Positions 28,849 through 38,460 of a stretch of 64,000 nt of DNA are shown here, piece after piece; within the stretch, counting starts at the first letter, position 1; each line of letters begins with the position of its first letter. This DNA is from Neobacillus soli NBRC 102451 (GTDB lineage Bacteria; Bacillota; Bacilli; Bacillales; Cytobacillaceae). Location of the stretch: positions 62,001 to 126,000 of the forward strand of contig NZ_BCVI01000042.1 of the NCBI RefSeq assembly GCF_001591665.1, given 5' to 3'. Below the pieces are notes generated by a model. The model did not search any database. It was not told the origin of the DNA and worked only from the letters and a program-made list of their open reading frames with translations. The translations under genes and the position numbers were made by a program.

Positions 28849-30270
28849 ATGGACCAAGGAATGGATGAAATCCCCTATCAATGGCATAAGCAAATTATTA
28901 ATCTCTTAGCTGAACGAATCGTTGTGGTCAACCGTGACGGGATTATTCTCCATATTAATGAAGCGTATTGTGAATTCTTAGGAACGACGATTGAAAAGGC
29001 GCTGCAAAGGCCTGTTCAAGAGGTCATTGAAAACACGCGCATGCACATAGTCGTTAAAACAGGCCAAAAAGAGCTCGCCGCCATTCACCCCATAAACGGA
29101 AGTGAAATGATAGCAAACCGTTATCCACTAGTTGTTGAGGGAGAAATAGTAGGGGCGTTGGGAACGGTAATGTTTCGCAGCCCTGAGGAATGGCGGATGT
29201 ATAAAAGTAAAATTCAGCATCTTGTCGAAGAACTGAAGTATTATAAAACAAAAGTGGAAAAGGATTTGAAAGGTAAGTACCATTTCAATCATTTAATTGG
29301 GAAGAGCTCCACATTCCTTGCTACAAAAAAACTGGCGGAAAGAATTTCTGGAAACAATTCCTCCGTTCTCTTGATTGGGGAATCCGGCACGGGGAAAGAA
29401 TTGTTTGCGCATGCGATTCATAACCATAGCATGCGTGCCTCCTTACCATTTGTTGCGATAAACTGTGCTTCTATTCCCGAGCATTTACTAGAATCTGAAC
29501 TGTTCGGCTATGAGGATGGAGCTTTTACAGGGGCCAAAAAGGGCGGAAAGAAGGGGCAGTTTGAAATTGCTAATAATGGCTCTCTTTTTCTCGATGAAAT
29601 CGGTGACATGCCACTGACAATGCAAAGCAAGCTTTTAAGGGTCTTGCAGGAAAAAGAAGTACAGCGGGTCGGTGGACAAAAATCGATTGCTGTCGATGTC
29701 CGTATTATTGCGGCCACACATCGGGATTTAGAGAAGTTAGTCGAAGATGGAAAGTTTCGCCAGGACCTATACTACCGCCTAAATGTTATCAAAATAGAAA
29801 TCCCCCCTTTAAGGAAACGAACGGACGATATTCCGTTGATTTCCATCAGCCTGCTAAAAAAAATAGAAAAGAAATTTTTTCGCAAGGGGATAGGGCTATC
29901 TGCGGAAGTGAAAGAAAGGCTCATGCAGCATTCGTGGCCAGGAAACATTCGCGAGCTTGAGAATGTGCTTGAGCGGGCCATCAATGTTTTAGATGGAAAA
30001 ACGATTGAACCCGCCCACTTGCCATTATATTTACGAGATCAAGAGACGAAGAGTAATTATGTAAGCGAAACCATAGCAATTAACAATAATCCAACGACGT
30101 TAACCTCACACCGGATTCAACCATTAAAAGAAACGCTGGCGCAAGTTGAAAAACAATCACTTCTAAATGCCCTAGGTGTGACGAATGGAAATAAGCAGGA
30201 AGCTGCTAAGTTGCTGGAAATAGGAAAAACTAGTTTTTATGAGAAATGTAAATTGTATGATATTAAATAG
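28849..30270 (+). CDS. PAS-containing sigma-54 activator (RocR/AtoC type)
   Basis: 473 residues. A PAS domain (~15-110), a coiled linker (~115-140), the AAA+ central domain with Walker A GESGTGKE (177-184), the sigma-54 contact loop GAFTGA (224-229) and Walker [11 protein letters not shown], then a Fis-type helix-turn-helix (~435-473; [19 protein letters not shown]). All elements needed to open a sigma-54 complex are present. Two sigma-54 promoters lie just upstream on the same strand (23379, 26333), so this is their likely activator. The PAS domain presumably senses the acid or a CoA metabolite. Confidence 0.93.
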   Translation: MDQGMDEIPYQWHKQIINLLAERIVVVNRDGIILHINEAYCEFLGTTIEKALQRPVQEVIENTRMHIVVKTGQKELAAIHPINGSEMIANRYPLVVEGEIVGALGTVMFRSPEEWRMYKSKIQHLVEELKYYKTKVEKDLKGKYHFNHLIGKSSTFLATKKLAERISGNNSSVLLIGESGTGKELFAHAIHNHSMRASLPFVAINCASIPEHLLESELFGYEDGAFTGAKKGGKKGQFEIANNGSLFLDEIGDMPLTMQSKLLRVLQEKEVQRVGGQKSIAVDVRIIAATHRDLEKLVEDGKFRQDLYYRLNVIKIEIPPLRKRTDDIPLISISLLKKIEKKFFRKGIGLSAEVKERLMQHSWPGNIRELENVLERAINVLDGKTIEPAHLPLYLRDQETKSNYVSETIAINNNPTTLTSHRIQPLKETLAQVEKQSLLNALGVTNGNKQEAAKLLEIGKTSFYEKCKLYDIK

Positions 30271-30292
30271 CTTTGGCTTTTAGATCCACAAA

Positions 30293-30330
30293 AAGGTATA
30301 TCTCCATACACTGAGATGTACCTTCTTTTA
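30293..30330 (+). terminator. Terminator after sigma-54 activator gene
   Basis: AAGGTATATCTC / GAGATGTACCTT stem, 8-nt loop, then CTTTTA. Confidence 0.75.
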
Positions 30331-30423
30331 AAATGTTGAGAGAACGACTCCTACCCTTGTTCATATTCAATTCATATATTTTGTGTATAATCCTGTTTGT
30401 AGAATGGGAAGGAATGACGATAA

Positions 30424-31098
30424 ATGGCGAAATTACTAATTGTCGATGACGATGCCAATATTCGCGAGTTGGTCCAGCTTTTTTTGAAAAAGGAAGGATT
30501 TGATTTGTATGAAGCTTCCGATGGGCTAAAGGCATTACAGTTAATGGAAAAAGTAAAGATTGATTTAGCAATCATTGATATCATGATGCCAAACATGGAT
30601 GGCTGGGAGTTATGCCGCGAGCTGCGGGAATTCAGCGATATCCCCCTTTTAATGCTAACGGCTAAAGGTGAAACGGCCCAAAAGGTAAAGGGGTTTGAGC
30701 TTGGGGCGGACGATTATCTTGTTAAACCATTTGACCCGATTGAGTTAGTTGCTCGGGTAAAGGCTTTATTAAAACGCTATAAAATAACCACTTCACAAAC
30801 ATTAAATATTGGGGAGTTTATGTTAAATCAGAAAGCACATGAAATCTCTTTTGGAGATCGGGAATTGACAATTCCGTTAAAAGAATTTGAGCTGTTGTTT
30901 AAACTGGCAAGTTATCCTGGAAAAACGTTTTCAAGAGAAGTGCTTATTGAAGATATTTGGGGCTATGACTATGAAGGGGACGAACGAACCGTCGATGTTC
31001 ATATCAAAAGATTAAGAGAGCGGTTTTCAGAAGTGGAGTTCCCGTTTCGTATCCAAACAATATGGGGGTTAGGATATCGGCTTGAGGTAAAATCATGA
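30424..31098 (+). CDS. OmpR/PhoB-family response regulator (HssR-like)
   Basis: 224 residues. Receiver domain with DDD near the N-terminus, phospho-acceptor Asp in IIDIMMPNMDG (~residue 52) and Lys in DDYLVKPF, followed by a winged-helix DNA-binding domain (~130-222; IWGYDYEGDERTVDVHIKRLRERF). That last block is nearly identical to the haem-responsive HssR of staphylococci, but it is also common in related regulators, and no hrtAB-type pump is adjacent. Its stop overlaps the kinase ATG by 4 bp. Confidence 0.9.
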   Translation: MAKLLIVDDDANIRELVQLFLKKEGFDLYEASDGLKALQLMEKVKIDLAIIDIMMPNMDGWELCRELREFSDIPLLMLTAKGETAQKVKGFELGADDYLVKPFDPIELVARVKALLKRYKITTSQTLNIGEFMLNQKAHEISFGDRELTIPLKEFELLFKLASYPGKTFSREVLIEDIWGYDYEGDERTVDVHIKRLRERFSEVEFPFRIQTIWGLGYRLEVKS

Positions 31099-32129
31099 AG
31101 GGCAGAAAAGGTTTCCGGCATATCTATGGTTTCTTCATCTTTTTAGTAATGATCACTGTGAGTTTTTCAGCGGCTTACTTTATTGTCTCCTATTGTTATC
31201 AATTATTTGGTATTGAAACCTTCAATTATAGTAGGCACCTGATAACGACCATTCTTGGCTTTTTTATTTTTGGAGGTGCCGGGTATAGCCTTTCTAAAAT
31301 CATCCGTTCCAAGCAGCGCCATCTTTTTCAAGAAATAATAGATGCCTTGAGGAGAATAGCTAGGGGAGATTTTAATATACAGCTTGAAACGCTGAGACGG
31401 GAGGATCCGTTTACCACGCTAATCGATCATATCAACCATATGGCAAAGCAATTAAAGCAAATGGAAGACATGCGCCAGGAGTTTATTTCTAATGTATCCC
31501 ATGAAATTCAATCGCCGCTTACGTCAATCATGGGCTTTGCACGCGCCCTTCAATATGATCAGCTAACGCATGAGGAAAGGAGTCACTATCTCAGTATTAT
31601 TGAAACGGAAAGCAAACGATTATCGAAATTAAGTGAAAATCTTCTAAAGTTAACCTCGCTGGAATCCGAGCACCATCCATTTGAACGAAAAAGCTACCGC
31701 TTAGACCAGCAAATAAGAAATATCATCTTGGCATGTGAACCCCATTGGATTGAAAAAGAAATGAATATGGATGTATTGCTAGACAAGGTCACCATCGTAG
31801 CGGATGAAGATTTAATGAGTCAGGTATGGACAAATCTTCTTCATAATAGCATTAAATTCACCCCGATTCAGGGAAGGATTCGTATTAAGCTCGAGCAAGT
31901 TGACGGCAAAGCGATTGTGAAGGTTTCCGATACGGGGATTGGCATTTCCAAAAAGGACCAAGTCCATATCTTTGAGCGCTTCTATAAGGCAGATAAGGCA
32001 AGAGATCGATCAAGAGGCGGAAGCGGATTAGGACTCTCCATCGTGAAAAAAATCGTAGAAATGCATGAAGGGACCATCTTTGTTGAAAGTGAAGAGGAAA
32101 AGGGAACTGTTTTTACAGTAACACTTTAG
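31095..32129 (+). CDS. Sensor histidine kinase, short-loop membrane type
   Basis: 344 residues. Two membrane helices (~11-33 and ~48-66) are joined by only ~15 residues, so there is almost no external sensing domain. A HAMP-like linker (~70-125), HisKA with FISNVSHEIQSPLTSIMGF (~His137) and HATPase_c (NLLHNSIKFTP, DTGIGI, GSGLGLSIV) follow. The short loop is typical of intramembrane-sensing kinases that read membrane stress or a partner transporter. It is translationally coupled to the regulator. The target is unknown. Confidence 0.9.
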   Translation: MKGRKGFRHIYGFFIFLVMITVSFSAAYFIVSYCYQLFGIETFNYSRHLITTILGFFIFGGAGYSLSKIIRSKQRHLFQEIIDALRRIARGDFNIQLETLRREDPFTTLIDHINHMAKQLKQMEDMRQEFISNVSHEIQSPLTSIMGFARALQYDQLTHEERSHYLSIIETESKRLSKLSENLLKLTSLESEHHPFERKSYRLDQQIRNIILACEPHWIEKEMNMDVLLDKVTIVADEDLMSQVWTNLLHNSIKFTPIQGRIRIKLEQVDGKAIVKVSDTGIGISKKDQVHIFERFYKADKARDRSRGGSGLGLSIVKKIVEMHEGTIFVESEEEKGTVFTVTL

Positions 32130-32142
32130 GTGTCAGGCACCA
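32129..32142. repeat. Dispersed palindromic element, copy 5a (half element)
   Basis: GGTGTCAGGCACCA, whose first base is the last base of the kinase stop codon. A second direct copy lies at 32205-32218, with a terminator between them. Confidence 0.85.
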
Positions 32143-32155
32143 GCGAGAATTTTAG

Positions 32156-32202
32156 CCAAAAGAAAGGGCACCTTATCGATGAAAGGTGTCCTTTTCTTTT
32201 GG
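32156..32202. terminator. Terminator between convergent kinase and yeiH genes
   Basis: CCAAAAGAAAGGGCACCTT pairs with AAGGTGTCCTTTTCTTTTGG around a 7-nt loop. The A-rich and T-rich flanks allow action on both strands. Confidence 0.75.
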
Positions 32203-32204
32203 AT

Positions 32205-32218
32205 GGTGTCAGGCACCA
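32205..32218. repeat. Dispersed palindromic element, copy 5b (half element)
   Basis: GGTGTCAGGCACCA in the same orientation as copy 5a, 76 bp away, at the 3' side of the convergent yeiH gene. Confidence 0.85.
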
Positions 32219-32243
32219 GTGTATTAAACTAGCAAACTCCTAT

Positions 32244-33305
32244 TTAGGCAATAAAATAGGTGAGAACGGAAAGGATCACTGATATAATACACATCGCAAT
32301 TAGCGGCCGAAGTGCCTTTGTCCGGAGATCCCGCAGGCTTACGTTCAATCCGAGGCCGACCATTGCTGCAGTTAGGATAAAAGTTGTAGCTGTTGAAATA
32401 CTGTCTAATGCCCCTGTTGAAATCGGAATCGATTTGCCAAGCACATAGCTTCCAAACAAACTCATCAGAATAAAACCGATAAGGAACCAAGGAAATTCAA
32501 TTTTTGTTTCACCTGTTTCTTCGGTATTTTTCCGTTTCATCCAATACATCAGGATAAAGCATAATGGAACAAGCAGCAGGACGCGGCCTAATTTTGCCAG
32601 GAGGGCAATCGCCAACCCATCCGGACCTGCCGGAGCACCCGCTAAGGCGACATGGGCAATTTCGTGAAGGCTAGTCCCGCTCCATATTCCGTAATCGATG
32701 GCCGACAACGGAAGAATTGGCCTTAGGATTGTATACGTAATTGAAAAAATCGTCCCCACAAGGGCAATGATTCCCACTCCAATCGCAGTATCCTCATCTT
32801 TTGCTTTCACAATCGGTGAAACAGCAGCAATCGCGGCCGCACCGCATACACCTGTACCAACACCAAGTAGTAGGACTAAAGAAGACTCCGCTTTTAATAG
32901 TTTGCCGAGCCATACGGTGGTTACTATCGCAAAGGCAATAACAAAGAGATCACGTGCAAGCAGTCCCAGTCCTTGGTGGAGAACGACATCAATGTTGAGC
33001 TTTAACCCATATAAAATAATTGCGAACCGTAAAAAACGCTTGGAAGAAAATTGAATCCCCGCTCGTATTTGTTCGGGGTATCCGAAGAATTGCCGGTAAA
33101 AGACGGCAATCACAATGGCACAGGCAAGCGGTCCAACATGATCAAAACCTGGTATTTTGGATAACGCATAACCCAATGCCGCAATAATGACAGTAAAGGC
33201 GATGCCTGCCAGCCATAAACCCGGAGAAGGTTTGGGCGCAGGCTTTGGTTGCTGCAGGTCGGCTTCATTACGTAAAGATAACGTTCTTGCACTTTGGCTC
33301 CCCAT
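32244..33305 (-). CDS. yeiH: YeiH/UPF0324 family membrane protein (putative sulfate exporter)
   Basis: 353 residues, ten or so membrane helices after a ~30-residue hydrophilic N-terminus. Family signatures: LYGLKLNIDVVLHQG, GVGTGVCGAAAIAAVSPIVKAKDEDTAIGVG, IWSGTSLHEIAHV and AAMVGLGLNVSLRDLRTKALRPL. ATG 33305 is chosen, with GAGGTGA just upstream; a GTG 9 bases earlier is possible. It is divergent from a LysR regulator, the same pairing as yeiH-yeiE in enterobacteria. The transport function itself is an annotation by family and is not proven. Confidence 0.87.
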   Translation of the reverse strand: MGSQSARTLSLRNEADLQQPKPAPKPSPGLWLAGIAFTVIIAALGYALSKIPGFDHVGPLACAIVIAVFYRQFFGYPEQIRAGIQFSSKRFLRFAIILYGLKLNIDVVLHQGLGLLARDLFVIAFAIVTTVWLGKLLKAESSLVLLLGVGTGVCGAAAIAAVSPIVKAKDEDTAIGVGIIALVGTIFSITYTILRPILPLSAIDYGIWSGTSLHEIAHVALAGAPAGPDGLAIALLAKLGRVLLLVPLCFILMYWMKRKNTEETGETKIEFPWFLIGFILMSLFGSYVLGKSIPISTGALDSISTATTFILTAAMVGLGLNVSLRDLRTKALRPLIAMCIISVILSVLTYFIA

Positions 33306-33340
33306 TAAGATCACCTCGTATATTTTTTTCTATAATCAGC

Positions 33341-33359
33341 ATACACCTGTTTTATGTAT
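33341..33359. promoter_or_regulatory. Candidate LysR operator (T-N11-A type)
   Basis: ATACA-N9-TGTAT, a perfect 5-bp inverted repeat in the yeiH-lysR divergent interval, of the T-N11-A form used by LysR proteins. Confidence 0.45.
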
Positions 33360-33489
33360 AAGGAAAATAATGATATATAATATAGATGATAAGTAAAGTT
33401 GAATACATGATACTATTTTTAAAAGAAAGGCTGTAAAGGTCATTGGTGTTTTGTAACTATGTTGATGGAGCGGAAGGGGAATTTTAAAT

Positions 33490-34395
33490 ATGGACCAATA
33501 TTTGGGGGTATTTATAAAAGTTGTTGAAAAAGAGAACTTTTCGAAAGCGGCAGAAGAGCTTCACATGACCCAGCCGGCAGTCAGCCAATATATTCGGGCA
33601 TTAGAGGAATCCGTTGGAACAAGATTGTTGGAACGAAATAATAAGTATGTTCGGTTAAATAAGGCGGGTGAGATTGTCTACCATCATGCGAAAGAAATAT
33701 TGGCACTCTATACCAAGATGCAGTATTTAGTCGATGATTTAACCAATAACACGAGCGGACCGATCGCCATTGGTGCGAGCTACACATTTGGCGAATATAT
33801 ACTACCGCATATTGTTGCTAGGCTTCAGGAGCAATATCCACTCATCAGCCCATCCATCAAGATTTATAATACAAAGGAAATCATTGAACTGGTGAATACC
33901 CATCAATTAGATATCGGAATTATTGAAGGCTTTCTGAAGGATGATAGTCAAAATTCAGAGGTGGTTTCTGAAGATAAAATGGTCATCGTGGCTTCATCGC
34001 GTCATCACTATTTAAAAAGGCAAGGCGAGATCAGCCTTGCAGAATTAGCGGAGGAAACATGGATTCTAAGGGAAGAGGGCTCAGGTACGAGGGAGGCTGC
34101 CGAAAATCTATTTCGAATGAATCGGTTTACACCGAAAAGGATCATGGAATTTGGGAGCACGCAGTTGATAAAGGAGTCGGTGGAGGCAGGGCTTGGAATT
34201 TCGCTGTTATCCCGCTGGGCTATTGTAAAAGAACTGACCCATGGCTACGTAGGGATCATTCAAGTGAAGGGACTGCCTTTTAAACGGAACTTTTCCATCC
34301 TGACCCATTCAGCCTTCCAAACCAAAGCATTAAAAACATTCATCGAAACACTGCGAGAACACCTAGCCAAAGCTGAACAAGAAAAACTATTCTAA
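33490..34395 (+). CDS. LysR-family regulator (CysL/YeiE-like)
   Basis: 301 residues. The N-terminal winged helix is canonical (FIKVVEKENFSKAAEELHMTQPAVSQYIRALEE cut here into its usual helices at ~7-40), followed by a linker helix and an effector domain (~90-295; GPIAIGASYTFGEYILP, DIGIIEG, REEGSGTREAAE, GLGISLLS). Divergent from yeiH. By position it probably controls yeiH, and by family it may respond to sulfur or amino acid intermediates. Confidence 0.9.
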   Translation: MDQYLGVFIKVVEKENFSKAAEELHMTQPAVSQYIRALEESVGTRLLERNNKYVRLNKAGEIVYHHAKEILALYTKMQYLVDDLTNNTSGPIAIGASYTFGEYILPHIVARLQEQYPLISPSIKIYNTKEIIELVNTHQLDIGIIEGFLKDDSQNSEVVSEDKMVIVASSRHHYLKRQGEISLAELAEETWILREEGSGTREAAENLFRMNRFTPKRIMEFGSTQLIKESVEAGLGISLLSRWAIVKELTHGYVGIIQVKGLPFKRNFSILTHSAFQTKALKTFIETLREHLAKAEQEKLF

Positions 34396-34401
34396 TGAAC
34401 C

Positions 34402-34490
34402 GGGTGTCCGCCCCTGGTGGACAAGTGTACACGAGTGGTGCCTGACACCATTACTGTACCACCATTACTGTACCACCATTACTGACACCA
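34402..34490. repeat. Dispersed palindromic element, copy 6, with 14-bp micro-repeats
   Basis: GGGTGTCCGCC...GTGGACAAGTGTACACG...TGGTGCCTGACACCA (34402-34450). Its right end is followed by three short tandem units of CCATTACTGTACCA (34448, 34462 and a 15-bp variant at 34476), as if the terminal CACCATTA had been duplicated. Confidence 0.8.
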
Positions 34491-34595
34491 TTATTTTTAT
34501 TCCCACTGTGCCTATTGGCGTAAGGTGAGTCATATGATTAGAAGAACGATTTATGCTTGTTTTGTTATCCAAGAATTGAGGAGAGGTGAGGTTCT

Positions 34596-36788
34596 ATGCC
34601 GATTGATTGGAATGAGGAGGACCGGGTGTTTCATTTACACAATAGCAAGATTAGTTATTTGCTTCAGATTGTCCATGGGAAGTATCCTGCTCATTTGTAT
34701 TGGGGCAAACGGGTGATGACGCTGCAGCCAGGTTCGATTCTCTCCTTTAAGGGCAGGGCGTTTTCACCGACAACGGAACCAAACGATAAAAACTTTTCAC
34801 TTGATACGCTGCCGCAGGAGTATCCCGCGTTTGGAAACGGGGATTTCAGGACGCCAGCTTATCAGATCCGTGCTCCCGATGGGTCAACCATTACGGAATT
34901 TGTTTATGATTCCCATGAAATATTTCAAGGCAAACGCCCTCTCGAAGGATTGCCTTCAGCCTATGTCGAAGATGATACTGAGGCAGACAGCTTGGTGATA
35001 ACAATGGTAGACTCCATGCTGGGGGTTGGGATGAATCTACACTATACAATCTACCGTGAACTTGATGTGATTACCAGATCCGTTTCCTTTGAGCACCTTG
35101 GCTGCCAGGCTGTTGAAATATATAAGTGTATGAGTATGTCGGTCGACTTTCATCAGTCAGATTGGGATTGGCTTCATCTTCATGGAACCTGGGGGCGCGA
35201 GCGTCACATCGAAAGACAGCCGCTACACCACGGAATTCAAACAATTTCATCAGCCCGTGGCTCAAGCAGTCATCAGCATAACCCTTTTATTGCGCTGCTT
35301 TCAAAAGATGCCAACGAAGAGTATGGCGGTGTTTTCGGTTGTACCCTAATGTACAGTGGGAATTTTCAAGCTTCGATTGAGGTAGACCCCTTTCAAACTT
35401 CTAGACTTAGCGTCGGCATAAACCCGTTTGATTTTACATGGCTGCTGAAGCCGGGGGAAACGTTTCAAACTCCTGAGGCTTTAATGGTTTATTCCGCCGA
35501 TGGACTTGGCGGAATGTCGAGAACCTATCATAAATTGCTTCGCACGAGAGTGTGCCGTGGTGTATATCGGGACAAAACGCGGCCGATTCTCATCAATAAC
35601 TGGGAAGCTACCTATTTTAATTTTAATGAAAAAAAACTTAAAAGTATTGCTGATGCTGGGAAAGAACTGGGGGTTGAGCTGTTTGTTTTAGATGATGGCT
35701 GGTTTGGGCAGCGTGATAATGACAAAAGCTCGTTGGGTGATTGGTATGAGAATAAGAAAAAATTACCGAATGGTTTAAAGGGGTTGGCTGATTATCTCCA
35801 CACAAAGGGGATGCAATTTGGTTTATGGGTTGAGCCGGAAATGGTTTCACCTGACAGCGATTTGTATCGGAGGCATCCTGATTGGTGTCTTCATGTGCCA
35901 GGGCGGAATCGGACACTGTCTAGAAATCAATTAGTCTTGGATTTAAGCCGAGATGAAGTATGTGATTATTTAATCGAAACACTGACCCGCGTTTTTCGCA
36001 GTGCTCCAATCTCCTATGTAAAGTGGGATATGAACCGGAATATGACCGAAGTTGGTTCAGCGGCACTTCCTCCAGAAAGGCAAAAGGAAACGGCCCACCG
36101 CTATATGCTTGGTTTGTATCGAATTCTGGAAAAATTAACGGCCCGCTTTCCGGGGATTTTATTTGAAAGCTGCTCTGGCGGAGGCGGCCGCTTTGACCCA
36201 GGCATGCTTTATTACATGCCGCAAACATGGACAAGTGATGATACGGATGCGGTCGAACGATTGAAGATTCAATACGGAACAAGCATTGTCTATCCAGCCA
36301 TTACGATGGGGGCCAATGTATCCGATGTGCCGAATCATCAGGTAGGAAGAACAACACCGCTTTTAATGAGATGCCATGTGGCAATGGCTGCCAATTTGGG
36401 ATTTGAATTAAATATCGACAAACTTAGCAGTGATGATAAGAAAGTCATCATGACGGAAATTAACGAATATCATCAGATTAAGGACCTCGTCGGTTTTGGT
36501 GACCAATTCAGGCTGTTAAGTCCCTTTGATGGAATGGATACAGCGTGGATGTATGTTGCACCTAATCAGGAACATGCGGTTGTTTTTTACTATAAAATAC
36601 TGGCGACACCGAATCCTCCTTTTTTTCGGTTAAAATTGCGAGGGTTAAATCCGCTGGAGAAATACAAAGTGAACAAGGGTAAAAAGAGGTATTTCGGTGA
36701 TGAGCTGATGCAAATGGGGTTAACACTGCCGTTAATTAAAAAGGACTATACCTCTGCTATTTTTCAGATTGAAGCAGTCAAAAAGTAA
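34596..36788 (+). CDS. Alpha-galactosidase, GH36
   Basis: Cleaves terminal alpha-1,6-galactosides such as melibiose and raffinose. 730 residues, like the Geobacillus AgaN/RafA enzymes. Domains: N-terminal beta-sandwich (~1-340), TIM barrel (~340-640) and C-terminal beta domain. The nucleophile Asp is in YVKWDMNRNMTE (~residue 478), the acid/base Asp in WTSDDTDAVER (~548), and ESCSGGGGRFDPGML is intact. No signal peptide, so it acts on imported sugar. The ribosome site AGGAGAGG/GAGG precedes ATG 34596. No adjacent transporter is present. The released galactose would feed the Leloir genes 32 kb away. Confidence 0.95.
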   Translation: MPIDWNEEDRVFHLHNSKISYLLQIVHGKYPAHLYWGKRVMTLQPGSILSFKGRAFSPTTEPNDKNFSLDTLPQEYPAFGNGDFRTPAYQIRAPDGSTITEFVYDSHEIFQGKRPLEGLPSAYVEDDTEADSLVITMVDSMLGVGMNLHYTIYRELDVITRSVSFEHLGCQAVEIYKCMSMSVDFHQSDWDWLHLHGTWGRERHIERQPLHHGIQTISSARGSSSHQHNPFIALLSKDANEEYGGVFGCTLMYSGNFQASIEVDPFQTSRLSVGINPFDFTWLLKPGETFQTPEALMVYSADGLGGMSRTYHKLLRTRVCRGVYRDKTRPILINNWEATYFNFNEKKLKSIADAGKELGVELFVLDDGWFGQRDNDKSSLGDWYENKKKLPNGLKGLADYLHTKGMQFGLWVEPEMVSPDSDLYRRHPDWCLHVPGRNRTLSRNQLVLDLSRDEVCDYLIETLTRVFRSAPISYVKWDMNRNMTEVGSAALPPERQKETAHRYMLGLYRILEKLTARFPGILFESCSGGGGRFDPGMLYYMPQTWTSDDTDAVERLKIQYGTSIVYPAITMGANVSDVPNHQVGRTTPLLMRCHVAMAANLGFELNIDKLSSDDKKVIMTEINEYHQIKDLVGFGDQFRLLSPFDGMDTAWMYVAPNQEHAVVFYYKILATPNPPFFRLKLRGLNPLEKYKVNKGKKRYFGDELMQMGLTLPLIKKDYTSAIFQIEAVKK

Positions 36789-36799
36789 CTTAATAATAA

Positions 36800-38329
<1,530 letters not shown>

Positions 38330-38364
38330 CGTTTATTCATGATACACTACATTTAAGTTAATAA

Positions 38365-38393
38365 TTGACAGGTGAAACCAGTGAGGCTAAACA
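38365..38393 (+). promoter_or_regulatory. SigA-type promoter for glpD
   Basis: TTGACA (38365-38370), 17-bp spacer, TAAACA (38388-38393). It is 68 bp upstream of the glpD start. A T7 run at ~38430-38436 lies in the leader, but I could not find a convincing GlpP-type antiterminator stem before it. Confidence 0.7.
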
Positions 38394-38460
38394 AAGCGAT
38401 GGATTTATTATCATTGTATTTGTGTGGTCTCTTTTTTTATCCTATTTGGAGGTATTCATA

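Noticed and set aside
38365-38460. N-terminal extension of GlpD
   Set aside because: The apparent TTG start is part of a -35 box, and GTG 38461 has GGAGGT at proper spacing and a family-like N-terminus.
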